The position numbers were made by a program, and so were the translations under genes. A stretch of DNA of 64,000 nt from Asterias amurensis (taxonomy: Eukaryota; Echinodermata; Asteroidea; Forcipulatida; Asteriidae), in contig NC_092656.1 of NCBI RefSeq assembly GCF_032118995.1, positions 8,871,761-8,935,760 on the forward strand, in the 5' to 3' direction. The first letter of the stretch is position 1. Every line of letters starts with the position of its first letter. Below are positions 21,801 to 30,790 of this stretch, in pieces. The notes beneath the pieces are model-generated. The model was not told where the DNA came from, did not search any database, and was given only the letters and a program-made list of their open reading frames with translations.

Positions 21801-24800
21801 GGCACAGCTACACACGTTACTCGGTCTCTACTCAATGTCAATGAACTGTATGGAGAGTGCAGAGGCACAGTTCAGCGCAGCTCTCGCAGTGAGTATTGAG
21901 GGTTCTTTCCAGTTTCCATTATCAGGATAATGATCCATTATTCTATCTTCAAGCAAACTTATTCCAGGGGCCTTTCTCAAGCTTGGGCTTCAGCTCAGGC
22001 TCCAGGCTCTGCATGCTGATGTTAAAGGAATATGCGCTGCTCCAAAATGCAGTTTAAAGCCATTGGACACTTTCTGAACAGAACAAAAGTTAAAAGTTTA
22101 CAGATTTATAAATAAATTACAGGGTTTACAGAAGATAATGGTAAAAGACTTCCCTTGAAATATTTTTCCATGAAATGCTTTACTTTTTGAGAACACATTA
22201 AAACAATTATCAATTCTCGATATCCAGAATAACGGATTTATTTTAAACACATGTCATGACACGGCGAAACGTGCGGAAACAAGGGTTTGAGCCTATATTT
22301 TCACAGGTTTGTTATTTTATGTATAAGTTGTGATACACGAAGTGTGGGCCTTTGGACAATACTGTTTACCGATGTTGTGCGATTGCTTTAAGGGCCGACT
22401 GTAGACGCAGCGTGTAGAGCCTAAGACGGAGCCCAAGCTGAGGTTTGAGAAAGGGCCCTTGATTTTTAAGAGCAACAGGTTCAAAAGTTTGCAATGGTGG
22501 GAGTCTTATCGGTTGAGGTTTGCGGTAGCACTGTGTGAAAATCTCTTTTGGGTAGTGTTGGTCCTTAAATGATCCGGGCTCAATTTCATGGCTCTGCTTA
22601 CCGCCGAATTCTGCGCTTATGGTCACATTTCCCCGCTTACATGCAAGCGCCAAATTTCTGCGCTAGCCTTGTAAGCATGGAATGCCTAGTAACGCGGAGA
22701 ACGCATGCGCAGAAGCAAAAATTTGCCGCTAACCCGTGAAATACACTTGCCGCAAGCGCAGAATTCCGTACTTCCGTAGGCGCCGACTCTGTGCTTACGG
22801 TTAAGTAGAGCCATGAAATAGACCGATCCATTAACCTCCGCCCCATTGCGTATTAACCAATCACAACGCAACGAAGGTCCGACACCAAGGTCCGACATGC
22901 GTGTGCGTATCTTGTCGCACGCGGCAGAGTTGTGCAGAAAGGCTTGGGAGAGCCCCACGTGTTCTTGCTCACACGTGCGATGTGGGCGGAGCCTACTGGA
23001 TCGGTCTATTGGCCCCAGGAGTTGTCAAACACCGGTTCTTTTCAGAACCAGCACTACTCACAGGGATTAATACATGGTGCTACAACAAAATCTCACCTAA
23101 TTTCATAACGAACACTTTTGTAGGCCCAAATCCAGATGCATTCATTATGCTCTATTCAAGAATTCTAACTAATTTTTGTTTACGCTATTGTTTGTTTGTT
23201 TGCAGATTACAACACAAACAGAATTATGGCAGTTTGCATCACTGAATCTGGCAATAGTTTACCTCAGGTCGGGCAATAGGCAGCAGGAGGTAAGAGACAA
23301 GATTTCATTCTCATTTGGATAAATTCATACAGAATACATTGACTTATTTATGTTTAACCCATACGGACCTGAGTGGTTTTAGTACATAATCTCAATGACT
23401 CAAGTTTCTTGCTCATCTATAAGTTTTCCCTTCGTTCTACAGGAAATCCCCTTGTTAGGCAGATATGGATTGAAATTTATCTCAAAATTTAGCATTTACA
23501 AGAAATGAAGAAGGTTGTTCTTCACTTCAAATAAAGTCACCAGACTTTGAGGTGCCACATTGTCGCATGGAGTGCTTGAGATAGACTCTTTATTGCAGAA
23601 TTGAGTTATGACCTTGTTGCCCAAACTTGGTGATATGTTTGTAATATTAGAACAATTTTGGATTAAACAAAGAACAATTTTCTGAAGCGGAACTACAACC
23701 TGTGCCCCATGGATAAACGTGCTGCAGGTCACAGCTTTAAGTACTGCTCTCATAAATTGTTCTCACCATTCAACCTCAAATTATTTTTTAAAATGTACTA
23801 TTGCTGCGGATCTCACTAAAAGGCTGTCCTATAGTTCAATGCATGATGATGAAGAACAGATTAATGGAGACATTTCACCAATCTCTGCTACTAGTGCTCA
23901 ACGCTGGCAACTTCTATCGTGCTAAAGACAAGGTTAAACCATCAATGTGTTATACTGGAGACTTCCGTACCTTAATAGAGGACATAAATGTAGACCTCTC
24001 AACTACATCAACGTGATTGGTTGGGTGATTGAGTCTGAAATTGATGACCATTCAAGCATGATGAGGGACAAACACCTCTGGCGTGACGTTGTGAATAAAA
24101 TCTCGGTTGCACGGCTAAATGATGATGATGTGGTGAACCAACCGTAGCCCGTAGTCGCCAATTTGGACACAACCTAAAATGGGATTTGAACTGGGGGTAA
24201 ACAAAAAGATCACTAGTATGATCGGTGTAAAACATCTGTTTCTTCTTTCCCAGTTATTATCATTATTAGAGAGAATAAACCCAGAGGTATTACCAACGAA
24301 CTCTCACAGTTTGCGAGCTGCAGCGTACTACGTCAAAGGGTTGCAGGCGTTCTTTCAAGCAAGATACAATGAAGCAAAGTAAGTTTGTTAATGGTTATGG
24401 TTTTTTGTATAAATTTTTTTTTATGAGGTCGCAAAGCTATGGCTACTTTAAAGGCAGTGGACACTATTGGTAATTACTCAAAATAATTATTAGCATAAAT
24501 CCTTACTTGGTAACGAGTAATGGGGAGCTGTTGATAGTATAAAACTTTGTGAGAAACGACTCCCTCTGAAGTGACCGAGTTTTCGAGAAGGAAGTAATTT
24601 TCCACAAGTTTGATTTTGAGACCTCGTGTGACAAGGGTGTTTTTTCTTTCATTATTATCTCGCAACTTCAACGATTGAGCTCAAATTTTCACAGGTTTGT
24701 TATTTTATGCATATGTTGATATACACCGAGTATGAAGACTAGTCTTTGACAATTACCAATAGTGTCCAGTGTCTTTAATGGTTTTTTGTATATATATTTT

Positions 24801-27800
24801 CATGAGATATCGCAAAGCTATGGCTACTTTAAGTTGGGGCTGTACACTTCACTGATTTAAGCTGTCAACCCAAACCAAATGCCACCAGGAGCATGTTGCC
24901 ACCCACTCCTAGGGCTGAAACAAGTTTATACCTTTCACATTCCGTATGGATGTGACATGGGTATTAATTTTTACTCATGTACACACTGAAGTGCCCTACT
25001 AGCGCTCAAATGTTTTTAACAAGCGTGCGCACGTCATTCAACCGCCTTCTTAGAGGTAAAACGATGACGAAACAATTAAAAAGCAAAGATGTGAGGGAGC
25101 CCTACTGATATGACATCAGCTGCATAAGGTCCATTAGAGTTGTTTTTCAGTACTTCCTTTTCAGGGGTTAGTGACGAGAGGTATCAATGAGGCACGTTGC
25201 TTATGGTAGGGAGCCTGGGGTTAATCTCTTTCTTTTTGATTTTGTGTTTAATTTCAGGAGGTACCTGAGGGAAACATTAAAGATGTCCAATGAGGAGGAT
25301 CTGAATAGATTAACGGCCTGTTCACTGGTGCTACTTGGACACATATTCCTCTCATTAGGGAGTACGAGGGTAAGTCATGTCACGTAAACACAACGTACGG
25401 TCATACTTCTTTGCTGACGACACACAATTGTACACCACATTTAGCCCCAACATTGTAGGTGATGACAACAACATGCTTGAGTCACTCACATCCTGCCTTC
25501 ATGAGGTCTAGAGCTGGATGCTGCATTTCTTGAAACTCGACCCACACAAAACCAAGTTTATTGTGATATGTTCTCCACAGGTAAAAAAAAAATCAAAACA
25601 TACAAATTGGCAACGCACAAGTTAAGCCCAGCACAGATGCGCGTAATCTTGGTGCATTTTAAATGGATCTTTTCCAACAGGCCTTTTCTCTTTCAGAACG
25701 GCGCCTTTGAATGTTTCACAGATAAAGCAAACCTTATAAGTGCTATGCTATTATTATTATTTTTTATTAGTATGAACCCTGTACACAAAAGCAGTAAACC
25801 AACACTGATATTACGTTTATACCATTATGGGCATCAGACTGTTTTCCTCATTCAGCCTTATTTTATTATTTTTTTTTTGAACAGGAAAGTATGAACATGG
25901 TGTTACCAGCCATGCAACTTGCAGGGAAGATCCCTGATGTTCATGTCCAATTATGGGCGTCAGCCTTACTCAGAGGTAAGTTTCATCAACACTATTTGAT
26001 TTCTAAAATTAGAAATCAAATATTTATTTATATTTTGTTATACAAGTTTTCCACAAAGCAACTCCTCATGAAGTCTATTACAGCAGCTTTGCAACAACAA
26101 AATCATTACAGAAACCATGAAAAAATACTTTAAGAGCTAGGAGGAGTTCTTATTGAAAACATTGTCTTCTTCTTTTTAACTTGCTTTGTGTCAATATTTT
26201 GTTTATCTTGTATGCTTTTAGTTTTGGTGTACATATCGTTCGTACCACGAACTGACCTAACTCGTTCACAGTTTTAAAAAATGTGTTCAGAGAAAATCTT
26301 CAAACTGCTGATTCAGAGTGTGCTTACTAATTTTATTGTATTATTTTATGTCGAAAACAAAGCTGAATACTCATATTCATACAGAACTATCAATGTGTTT
26401 TCATTTAAAAAAAAATTTTAATCCGTAATTAATTCCTAAACAGATAGGTCACTTAGTGAAAATGAAAATTTGATTTTTCACTGTAAATTAATATTCTTTA
26501 TCTCGATGCAAATTTAACATTTCAAACTTATTATTATCATTATTATTATTATTATTTATTTAACTCAACTATGTCTTAATTATGCTCAGATTTATATCAC
26601 TTGGAAGGCGACCCAGTACGGGAGAGGGAAGGGTATCAAATGCACACATCATTCTCACAACAGCTTCTCAAAGACCACTTCCAGTCATCGCAACAGTCAG
26701 AGCACAACCTTATTCAGGTAGGATGTGGTTTAAACCCTTAAGGCCGGTTTATAGTCCGTCGCGCGATGGTCAAACGATGGAAATCTTGCGTGCGATTCTA
26801 AGACTGTGGCCTAAAAACTGTGTCTTTTTATGATTGCGCGTCAAGATTTCCCTCGCGCGACCATCGTGCGACCGACTATAAACCGGCCTATTTACCCCGT
26901 TCACACATAGACGCAGCTTCTACTGTGATGGAAAAGTGGCAGAGAGCGTGGCCAATCCCGGGCCAATCATGGGAGGATCTCCATGAGCATGGTTTGGTCT
27001 AGACTGGGCCCCTGTCTTTATTCGCAAGGATAAAGACAGGTCCCTGCTGTCGGATCCAGTGATTCTTTTGGGTACAATGACATTGGATAAACGTGCATCC
27101 TTAATGCCCAAACAGTACATTGCCGTCACGTCCGCAATAGAATTTGACTGCGTATCTCTATCATGTCCATGTGAAATGAATGAGGTCAAAGGTTAAATAA
27201 CACGCCGGTTTTGGAGGCAGGTCTCTGGCGTTATTCACTAGCCTCGAAGTGTGACGTCAGATGTTCAGGCTAGGTTTGTTCGGGTTGGGATCTCCTTGGT
27301 CAGGGAATCTGTGATCTCTTCCCACACTTATTTTTAACGTGTTGAACCATTGTCGTGCAAGCAGCGTGGTAGCATCGTGATGAGATCTCTGTAGGCTTTA
27401 TAAAAACGCAGCACCGTCTGCAACTAATTTAAGGTAGAAACAACTGCTTGGTTGGAATTGGTGTAGGTGTCATCATTGTTTGGTGTTATTATTTAAACAA
27501 GGGGAGTTTTCAATTCGCCTAACCCCGCCCCCCCTCCCTTTATAACAAAAGGTTGGGTTTTCACATTTTTTTCCACTTTTTTTGGGGGGGGGGTTCCAAT
27601 GACTGATTGAGATAAGACTTTATGGAAAGGTTTCTGGATTAAACTTGGAACACTCCTCCAAAAGAGATTTTACACACGGTTGTTCCCACAACTTTACTTT
27701 TTCTAGTTAATTATCTTCTTTCACAGGTCTGTTATTTCATGTATTATTTGGTCACATCAAGTGTGGATACTGGGCCCAATTTTATAAAGCCTCTAAGCAC

Positions 27801-28168
27801 AAAAATTTGCTTAGCATGAAATTTCTTTCTCTATAAAAACATGATTACCAACCAACAATCCTCCACATGATTTTCAGAATAAAAGCAAGCAGCAGCTGAA
27901 TACCAGTAACACACAATATGCAACAAATGGAAATTTGGTTGGTAATCCTGTTTTTATCAAGAACAAATTTCATGCTAAGCAAATTTGTGTGCTTACAGGC
28001 TTTATGAAATTGGGCCCTGGTCTTTGACAATTAAAAATGTGACACATGTGCTCTGAGGAACTACTTGGTAATTTGTTTTCATTTTGTATTATCTTTCTGC
28101 AGTGGACGGAGGGCCCATGTCCGATTCATTTACTCCAGGGAGACGGAGCGAGCTCGAGTATCTTATAG
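12638..28168 (+). CDS. MAU2: MAU2 cohesin loader subunit (SCC4), 16 coding exons
   Basis: MAU2 pairs with NIPBL/SCC2 in the nucleus to load cohesin on chromatin. Joined exons: 12638-12874, 13036-13053, 16651-16716, 17018-17113, 17841-17963, 18366-18521, 19343-19418, 19664-19737, 20293-20487, 21745-21888, 23206-23289, 24254-24378, 25258-25369, 25885-25975, 26590-26717, 28103-28168. The sum is 1791 nt, 596 codons plus stop, all GT-AG, frame kept throughout. Human MAU2 is about 613 residues and can be followed end to end, for example [25 protein letters not shown] and [19 protein letters not shown]. The whole protein is the TPR-like Cohesin_load fold. I chose ATG 12638 (AAAATGGCG, good Kozak) because human MAU2 also starts just before DSWYL. 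An in-frame ATG at 12539 would add 33 residues with no counterpart. GATAD2 follows on the same strand, as in human. No clear poly(A) signal was seen close after the stop. Confidence 0.95.
13036..13053 (+). CDS. MAU2: MAU2 exon 2, 18-nt microexon (WALSQS)
   Basis: Acceptor TTTCAAATTTGTAG after a pyrimidine-rich tract, then TGG GCC CTA TCG CAG AGT and donor GTATCC. It supplies residues 80-85, the counterpart of human WLISQQ, exactly between HLEKA and [10 protein letters not shown]. It keeps frame on both sides. Confidence 0.85.
14272..14645. mobile_element. foldback element, family C
   Basis: Ends TTAA-AGCCATTGGAC and GTCCAATGGCT-TTAA. The centre includes TTCTCGTTAACGAGAATTAC and CATGTCATGACATGGCG, both palindromic. 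Shares GGTTTGTTATTTTAT with families A and B. Confidence 0.7.
14970..15343. mobile_element. foldback element, family A
   Basis: Left end TTAA-ATACACTGGACAC, right end GTGTCCACTGCCT-TTAG; the right TTAA has one change. Inner arms carry the direct and inverted GAGACTTC/GAGGTCTC motif typical of this family. Confidence 0.65.
15575..15724. repeat. dispersed repeat, family G
   Basis: Contains CACTTCCATTGGAAAATCT, a segment recurring at 51282-51300, and ends AAGGCCTGG. Related copies at 16372-16520 and 51232-51391. Function unknown. Confidence 0.5.
15735..15861. mobile_element. small hairpin element with 16-bp inverted ends
   Basis: Ends CACAAAGAGTTAGGAC and GTCCTAACTCTTTGTG are perfect inverted repeats. 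The interior is made of further inverted AGTCCTAA / TTAGGACT motifs, so nearly the whole 127 bp can fold. Confidence 0.65.
15869..15966. repeat. 98-bp imperfect palindrome
   Basis: AATAAAAATGCACGCTCTCGAT on the left pairs with ATCGAGGGCGTGCATTTTTAT on the right, starting a few bases after the previous hairpin element. Confidence 0.55.
16372..16520. repeat. dispersed repeat, family G
   Basis: Diverged copy of 15575-15724, aligned by TTTTCCACTGGGAAATGTT and by GAGCACCAAGGCCTATACC, which resembles the GGGGCACCAAGGTCAGTC of the copy at 51232. Confidence 0.45.
16651..16716 (+). CDS. MAU2: MAU2 exon 3, residues 86-107
   Basis: Acceptor TGCTTTTCAG, donor GTAAGC. Encodes [20 protein letters not shown] plus KQ. 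Confidence 0.93.
17018..17113 (+). CDS. MAU2: MAU2 exon 4, residues 108-139
   Basis: Acceptor TTTCCTCCAG, donor GTAAGT. Encodes [19 protein letters not shown] and [13 protein letters not shown], matching human YWHCRLLFQLA. Confidence 0.93.
17319..17720 (+). mobile_element. tRNA-derived SINE split by a foldback element
   Basis: Head GTGGCCGAGTGGATAAGAAC and GGGTTTAAGTCCTGG looks like a Leu/Ser-type tRNA with A and B boxes. The body resumes after 17580 with CGGATGGGACGTAAAACCAA, CCCAGTGCACTTATCGAAAA and GCCCCGGTGTTCCTGG, which recur at 19890 and 55590. The interruption at 17397-17580 is a family E foldback. Confidence 0.65.
17397..17580. mobile_element. foldback element, family E, inserted in SINE
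   Basis: Arms AGTTTCATAGAGCTGCTTAA and TTAAGCAGCTCTATGAAACT are inverted repeats of 20 bp. The interior carries AATTATGCTTACCAGAA and CATTTCTGCTTAGCAGA, typical of the family. Confidence 0.75.
17841..17963 (+). CDS. MAU2: MAU2 exon 5, residues 140-180
   Basis: Acceptor CCTTTTTGCAG, donor GTAAGC. Encodes [18 protein letters not shown] and [15 protein letters not shown], nearly identical to human. Confidence 0.95.
18012..18192. mobile_element. foldback element, family E, diverged
   Basis: Starts GGGCCTAATTTCATTGAGCC and contains AATTATGCTTACAAAAATAA and CTGCTCATTTATGCTTAGCA. The right arm is poorly kept. Confidence 0.5.
18366..18521 (+). CDS. MAU2: MAU2 exon 6, residues 181-232
   Basis: Acceptor TGTTGTTCCAG, donor GTAAGC. 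Encodes [19 protein letters not shown] through [12 protein letters not shown]. Confidence 0.94.
19080..19258. repeat. dispersed repeat, close relative at 46008
   Basis: TTGATACTTCACGGAGGCAA through CGAAGCATACAGGCCTGA is nearly identical to 46008-46178 far away in the GATAD2 region, with only scattered changes. No terminal repeat or reading frame seen. Confidence 0.6.
19343..19418 (+). CDS. MAU2: MAU2 exon 7, residues 233-257
   Basis: Acceptor CTGTTTCAG, donor GTAAGT, ends one base into codon 258. Encodes [20 protein letters not shown] and LHSDE. Confidence 0.93.
19664..19737 (+). CDS. MAU2: MAU2 exon 8, residues 258-282
   Basis: Acceptor TTATTTTTGCAG, donor GTAAGT. Encodes [20 protein letters not shown] and VLVYL, matching human [20 protein letters not shown]. 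Confidence 0.95.
19890..20223 (+). mobile_element. SINE body copy in MAU2 intron 8
   Basis: Contains TTTGGACGGGACGTAAAGCT, AGAACCCAGTTACACTACAC, GCCTCGGTGTTCCTGGCAGT and ends AAAGCGCTTTATAAAAACT. Same family as 17580-17720 and 55590-55850. The tRNA-like head is not clear here. Confidence 0.6.
20293..20487 (+). CDS. MAU2: MAU2 exon 9, residues 283-347
   Basis: Acceptor GGTTGCCAG, donor GTGAGA. Encodes [20 protein letters not shown] through GQKSLAIQE. Confidence 0.95.
20535..20748. mobile_element. foldback element, family E
   Basis: GGTCCCAATTTCTATACAC at the left and AGCTCTATGAAATTGGGCCC at the right. Inner pair AAAACAGGATTACCTACC and GGTAATCCTGCTTTTTTT. Confidence 0.65.
21141..21472. mobile_element. 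hAT-like MITE, 29-bp TIRs, 8-bp target duplication
   Basis: The first 29 bases (CATAGAAATAGAACCCGGAG and nine more) are the exact reverse complement of the last 29. The element is flanked by CTTCTAAC at 21133-21140 and again at 21473-21480, an 8-bp duplication as made by hAT transposases. The 332-bp interior has repeated GCGCGTATGGC motifs and no reading frame. Intact ends suggest a fairly young insertion. Lies in MAU2 intron 9. Confidence 0.85.
21655..21700 (+). pseudogene. partial duplicate of MAU2 exon 10 start
   Basis: CAG acceptor followed by ATTTCACAAGCGTGCAAGG and TCTGTTCACAGAACCCT, matching the first 36 bases of the real exon 10 (87 bp downstream) with three changes, then diverging. 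Used as an exon with the next GT it would be 43 nt and shift frame, so it looks dead. Confidence 0.75.
21745..21888 (+). CDS. MAU2: MAU2 exon 10, residues 348-395
   Basis: Acceptor TTTCTTCCCACAG, donor GTGAGT. Encodes [20 protein letters not shown] and [16 protein letters not shown], as human [20 protein letters not shown]. Confidence 0.95.
22053..22390. mobile_element. foldback element, family C
   Basis: TTAA-AGCCATTGGACAC at left and GATTGCT-TTAA at right. Contains GTCATGACACGGCGAAACG. Confidence 0.65.
22567..22822. mobile_element. foldback element, family E variant
   Basis: Left CCGGGCTCAATTTCATGGCT and right AGAGCCATGAAATAGACCG are inverted. The interior has GCCGAATTCTGCGCTTATGG and its inverted partner near 22757-22800. 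More GC-rich than other members. Confidence 0.6.
23206..23289 (+). CDS. MAU2: MAU2 exon 11, residues 396-423
   Basis: Acceptor TTTGTTTGCAG, donor GTAAGA. Encodes [20 protein letters not shown] and RSGNRQQE. Confidence 0.95.
23290..24253. other. MAU2 intron 11
   Basis: No repeat or gene recognised. Short open frames on both strands have no recognisable product. Confidence 0.5.
24254..24378 (+). CDS. MAU2: MAU2 exon 12, residues 424-464
   Basis: Acceptor TTCTTTCCCAG, donor GTAAGT, ends two bases into codon 465. Encodes [20 protein letters not shown] through ARYNEA. Confidence 0.95.
24448..24778. mobile_element. foldback element, family A, between 55-bp direct repeats
   Basis: TTAA-AGGCAGTGGACACTA at left and AGTGTCT-TTAA at right. 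The flank ending CGCAAAGCTATGGCTACTTT lies on both sides (about 24391-24447 and 24775-24832), so roughly 55 bp of host DNA is present twice around this copy. Confidence 0.75.
25258..25369 (+). CDS. MAU2: MAU2 exon 13, residues 465-502
   Basis: Acceptor TTAATTTCAG, donor GTAAGT. Completes K465 and encodes [20 protein letters not shown] through LSLGSTR. Confidence 0.95.
25398..25600 (+). mobile_element. LINE reverse-transcriptase fragment
   Basis: The frame from 25398 reads [18 protein letters not shown], then [16 protein letters not shown] after one stop codon. FADDTQLY is the catalytic box of Jockey/CR1/L2-type non-LTR elements and the second piece is the conserved segment that follows it. 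Only this part of the RT domain remains, in MAU2 intron 13. Confidence 0.8.
25885..25975 (+). CDS. MAU2: MAU2 exon 14, residues 503-532
   Basis: Acceptor TTTTTTGAACAG, donor GTAAGT, ends one base into codon 533. Encodes [20 protein letters not shown] and [10 protein letters not shown]. Confidence 0.95.
25993..26022. repeat. perfect 13-bp hairpin just after MAU2 donor 14
   Basis: TATTTGATTTCTA, a 4-nt AAAT loop and the exact inverted repeat TAGAAATCAAATA, 18 bp into intron 14. Confidence 0.8.
26590..26717 (+). CDS. MAU2: MAU2 exon 15, residues 533-575
   Basis: Acceptor ATTATGCTCAG, donor GTAGGA. Encodes [20 protein letters not shown] and [13 protein letters not shown], ending EHNLIQ as human EHNLITW. 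Confidence 0.93.
26743..26890. mobile_element. MITE with about 45-bp imperfect inverted arms
   Basis: GGCCGGTTTATAGTCCGTCG at left is matched by the reverse complement of CGACTATAAACCGGCC at right. Both arms continue through GCGCGATGGTC and GGAAATCTTG. No reading frame. In MAU2 intron 15. Confidence 0.75.
26891..27770. other. MAU2 intron 15, middle part
   Basis: No gene. Contains a perfect hairpin CCTGTCTTTAT / ATAAAGACAGG at 27011-27040 and a T/G homopolymer stretch at about 27570-27592. Confidence 0.55.
27771..28019. mobile_element. foldback element, family E
   Basis: Starts TGGGCCCAATTTTATAAAGC and ends TTTATGAAATTGGGCCCTGG. Inner pair AAACATGATTACCAACC / GGTTGGTAATCCTGTTTTTA. Lies just before the last MAU2 exon. 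Confidence 0.75.
28103..28168 (+). CDS. MAU2: MAU2 exon 16, residues 576-596 and stop
   Basis: Acceptor TATCTTTCTGCAG. Encodes [20 protein letters not shown] and a final L before TAG, aligned with human WTDGPPPVQ to SLL end. Confidence 0.93.
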   Translation, partial: WTEGPCPIHLLQGDGASSSIL

Positions 28169-29691
28169 CACACGTCCAACCCTCGTCAAACAAAATGCTC
28201 TTCTCTGTTTTAAACAAAATGTGCCAACTCGACTCTACTCAAGTTAAGAACTTTGCTTCTCTTTTTTAAAAAATAACCTTGGTTTTGTTATTCTTGTGTC
28301 TGTTCTCTGTGACGATTTTAATCTGAAATTGATGTGGATCTGTAAATCATGAAGTCGACTGCAAAACTGCTGAAAGAATTGGAGGGTCATATTCATACAG
28401 CTGCTAAAGACTCAACTTTGTTGAGGAAAGTAATTGTGGTTTGTCCGAATGGTTCCTCATCCACAACTATTTGTGATGCATGATGTTTATGCCATTTTGG
28501 GCCTATGTCCTTGACTTTTGCTGTGAAATTTATTGGCTTTAAGGTGAATTGCATACGACGTCACATGTCCCATAATCCTCTCTAAATGGCTACCACTTGC
28601 CATTTTTGAAGACGTTCACATTTAATTTTCCATTACAATGACAACAATGGCAAACATGCCTGGGGTGACTAGTGCGACTAGTGTTGATGCTGCGACTTTT
28701 GATTGCTTTGTCCAGTCACGAATTTCAACTAATACTCCATGTGCCACCATGACTAGAGGCATACATGAGGGTATGCACGTTTTATAGCCCAGTGGTTGGG
28801 TTTGTGCAGTAAATCCAAGATAAGACAAGTGGTTGTGACTAGTGTTGAAGTTGCAACTAATTGAAGCCTATTTAGTCTGGTAGTGGATTTCACTAGTCGC
28901 CCAGGCCTGATAGAAAATTCAGACAAATTTAGAAAGGATTGTGGTAAATTTGTGATGTTATTGCAGTGCACCTACTAGCAATGTTTTTCACTTGACCAGC
29001 TTCATATGTAGATGCAAATAGATATTGTTTGGCCAGGTCTGTGGTTACCGGTTTCATCTTGCATTGCTGAGGTGCAAACACAAGCAACCTAACTTTATCT
29101 GGGAATTCATACATGGGACCGTAATTGGGCCCTGCTATATGAAATAGTAATGAACACACTGAAGCTTGGTATTCATACATGGGCCGGTAATTGGGCCGCT
29201 CTATAAAATGAGTTTAGTTAACATACTGAAGTTGAGAATGTGTTATGATTTTGAAAACCCTCGATCTCCACAAGAGAACAACACCATTGCTGGAGGCAAG
29301 AAATGCAGCAAACTATATCTCTGTCCCTTTTTCTACAAAATACTTTTTCTACCAAATGATGAGACAAAAATGCTAACGACTGGATGTAGACAAGATGCAT
29401 TATATGATGTAAAAGTTGCATCAGTAAATCGTTTTTTCCATCTTTGCCGACCAACAATGTTTGATTACAAATAACTGTATACTCTGTGCTCACCGAGTCC
29501 TGGGGAAGAAGAAATCACAGGCATCTCTTACAGGAATTGAACCCGTAACCGTCTGTATTCTTAAGTGGGGCTCAAATTCATGGCTTTGCTTACTGCGGAA
29601 TTCTGTGCGTACAGAATTCTAGTGAAAGTAGAGCACTGAAATTTTGGTAAGCTATAGTGTATCATATTTGTAAAATTGATGGACGGCACAA
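28169..29691. other. downstream of MAU2, presumed 3' UTR then intergenic
   Basis: No gene recognised. GGTATTCATACATGGGCCGGTAATTG-like text occurs twice near 29103 and 29168, a local duplication of about 60 bp. No convincing AATAAA signal close to the stop. Confidence 0.45.
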
Positions 29692-30070
29692 GTTAAAGGG
29701 TCTAGGTACTTTTTGTAAGAGACAAAAAAAAAACAATGTTCACAGATTTACACTAAACTTACACAGTTTGAAGATAATGATAGTAGAAAGCCTCCCTGAA
29801 AATATCACTCGCTGAGGTGCTGTAGTTTTTGAGAAATGAGTAAAACACTGTCATGAAAATATTTTTTGTCTCAGTGATCATGAGATGAAAATTATTTTAG
29901 CATGTACAAACGTATTTTCCTGACATTGTTTTACTCATTTCTCAAAAACTACTGCACCTCAGCAACTAATATTTAAGGTACACTTTCTACTATCATTATC
30001 TTCAAACGGTGCAAGGTTAATGTAAATCTGTGGACATTGTGTTTTGTGTTACAAAAAGTACCCAAATCTT
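29692..30070. mobile_element. foldback element, family D
   Basis: TTAA-AGGGTCTAGGTACTTTTT at left and AAAAAGTACCCAAATCTT at right. Arms pair through ACAATGTTCACAGATTTACA / TGTAAATCTGTGGACATTGT, and through TTGAGAAATGAGTAAAACA / TGTTTTACTCATTTCTCAA. Confidence 0.75.
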
Positions 30071-30309
30071 TCAAGACGAAAGACATCTTGCAACAAGAAA
30101 GGAAATATATTTTAACTAACAGATTCTCTCCAGTCCACAGTATATATTTCAGATTTTTTTTTTTTCAAATGTGAGAAGTTTTTACATTTTTTATATCGGA
30201 GTGAATCTCAGATTGAGTGTATATATCATAGAAATGTCATTTAAAAGACAATTTCTCTTTGGCATTTGGGTCAATTCACACTTGCATGTGTATATAATGT
30301 TATAGTATT

Positions 30310-30790
30310 GCAGGCTTCAAAAATACCCACGGCACCCACATCAATTTTCTGGGGTGCCCTGAGCTTTTGCTGTGGTGCCCTCTGCAATTTTGCTCTGGTA
30401 AGGGGCACCTCGATGAGGAAAATGTCAACTTGTACTGGAACTTCGCAAAGGGCACCACAGCAAACTTCAAGGTCTCAAAATTACCCACCGCACCCACATC
30501 AATTGTCTGGGGTGCAGTGTGCTTTTGCTGTGGTGCCCTCTGCAATTTTGCTCTGATAAGGGGCACCTCGACTTGTACTGGAACTTCATAAAGGGCACCA
30601 CAGCAAACTTCGAGGTCTCAAAATTACCAACGGCACCCACATCAATTTGCCAGGGTGCCCTGAGCTTTTGCTGTGGTGCCCTCTGGTAAGGGGCACCTCG
30701 ATGAGGAAAGTGTAAATTTGTATTGGAACTTTGCAAAGGGCACCACAGCAAATAAAGCACTGGGCACCACAGCAACTTCTGTGGGCTCGA
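30310..30790. repeat. tandem repeat, unit 143-158 bp, about three copies
   Basis: Units begin near 30317, 30475 and 30618 with the CAAAAATACCCACGGCACCC motif. Each has TTTTGCTGTGGTGCCCTCTG and its inverted echo GGGCACCACAGCAAA, so each unit can also fold. Open frames across it are by-products of the repeat. Confidence 0.75.
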
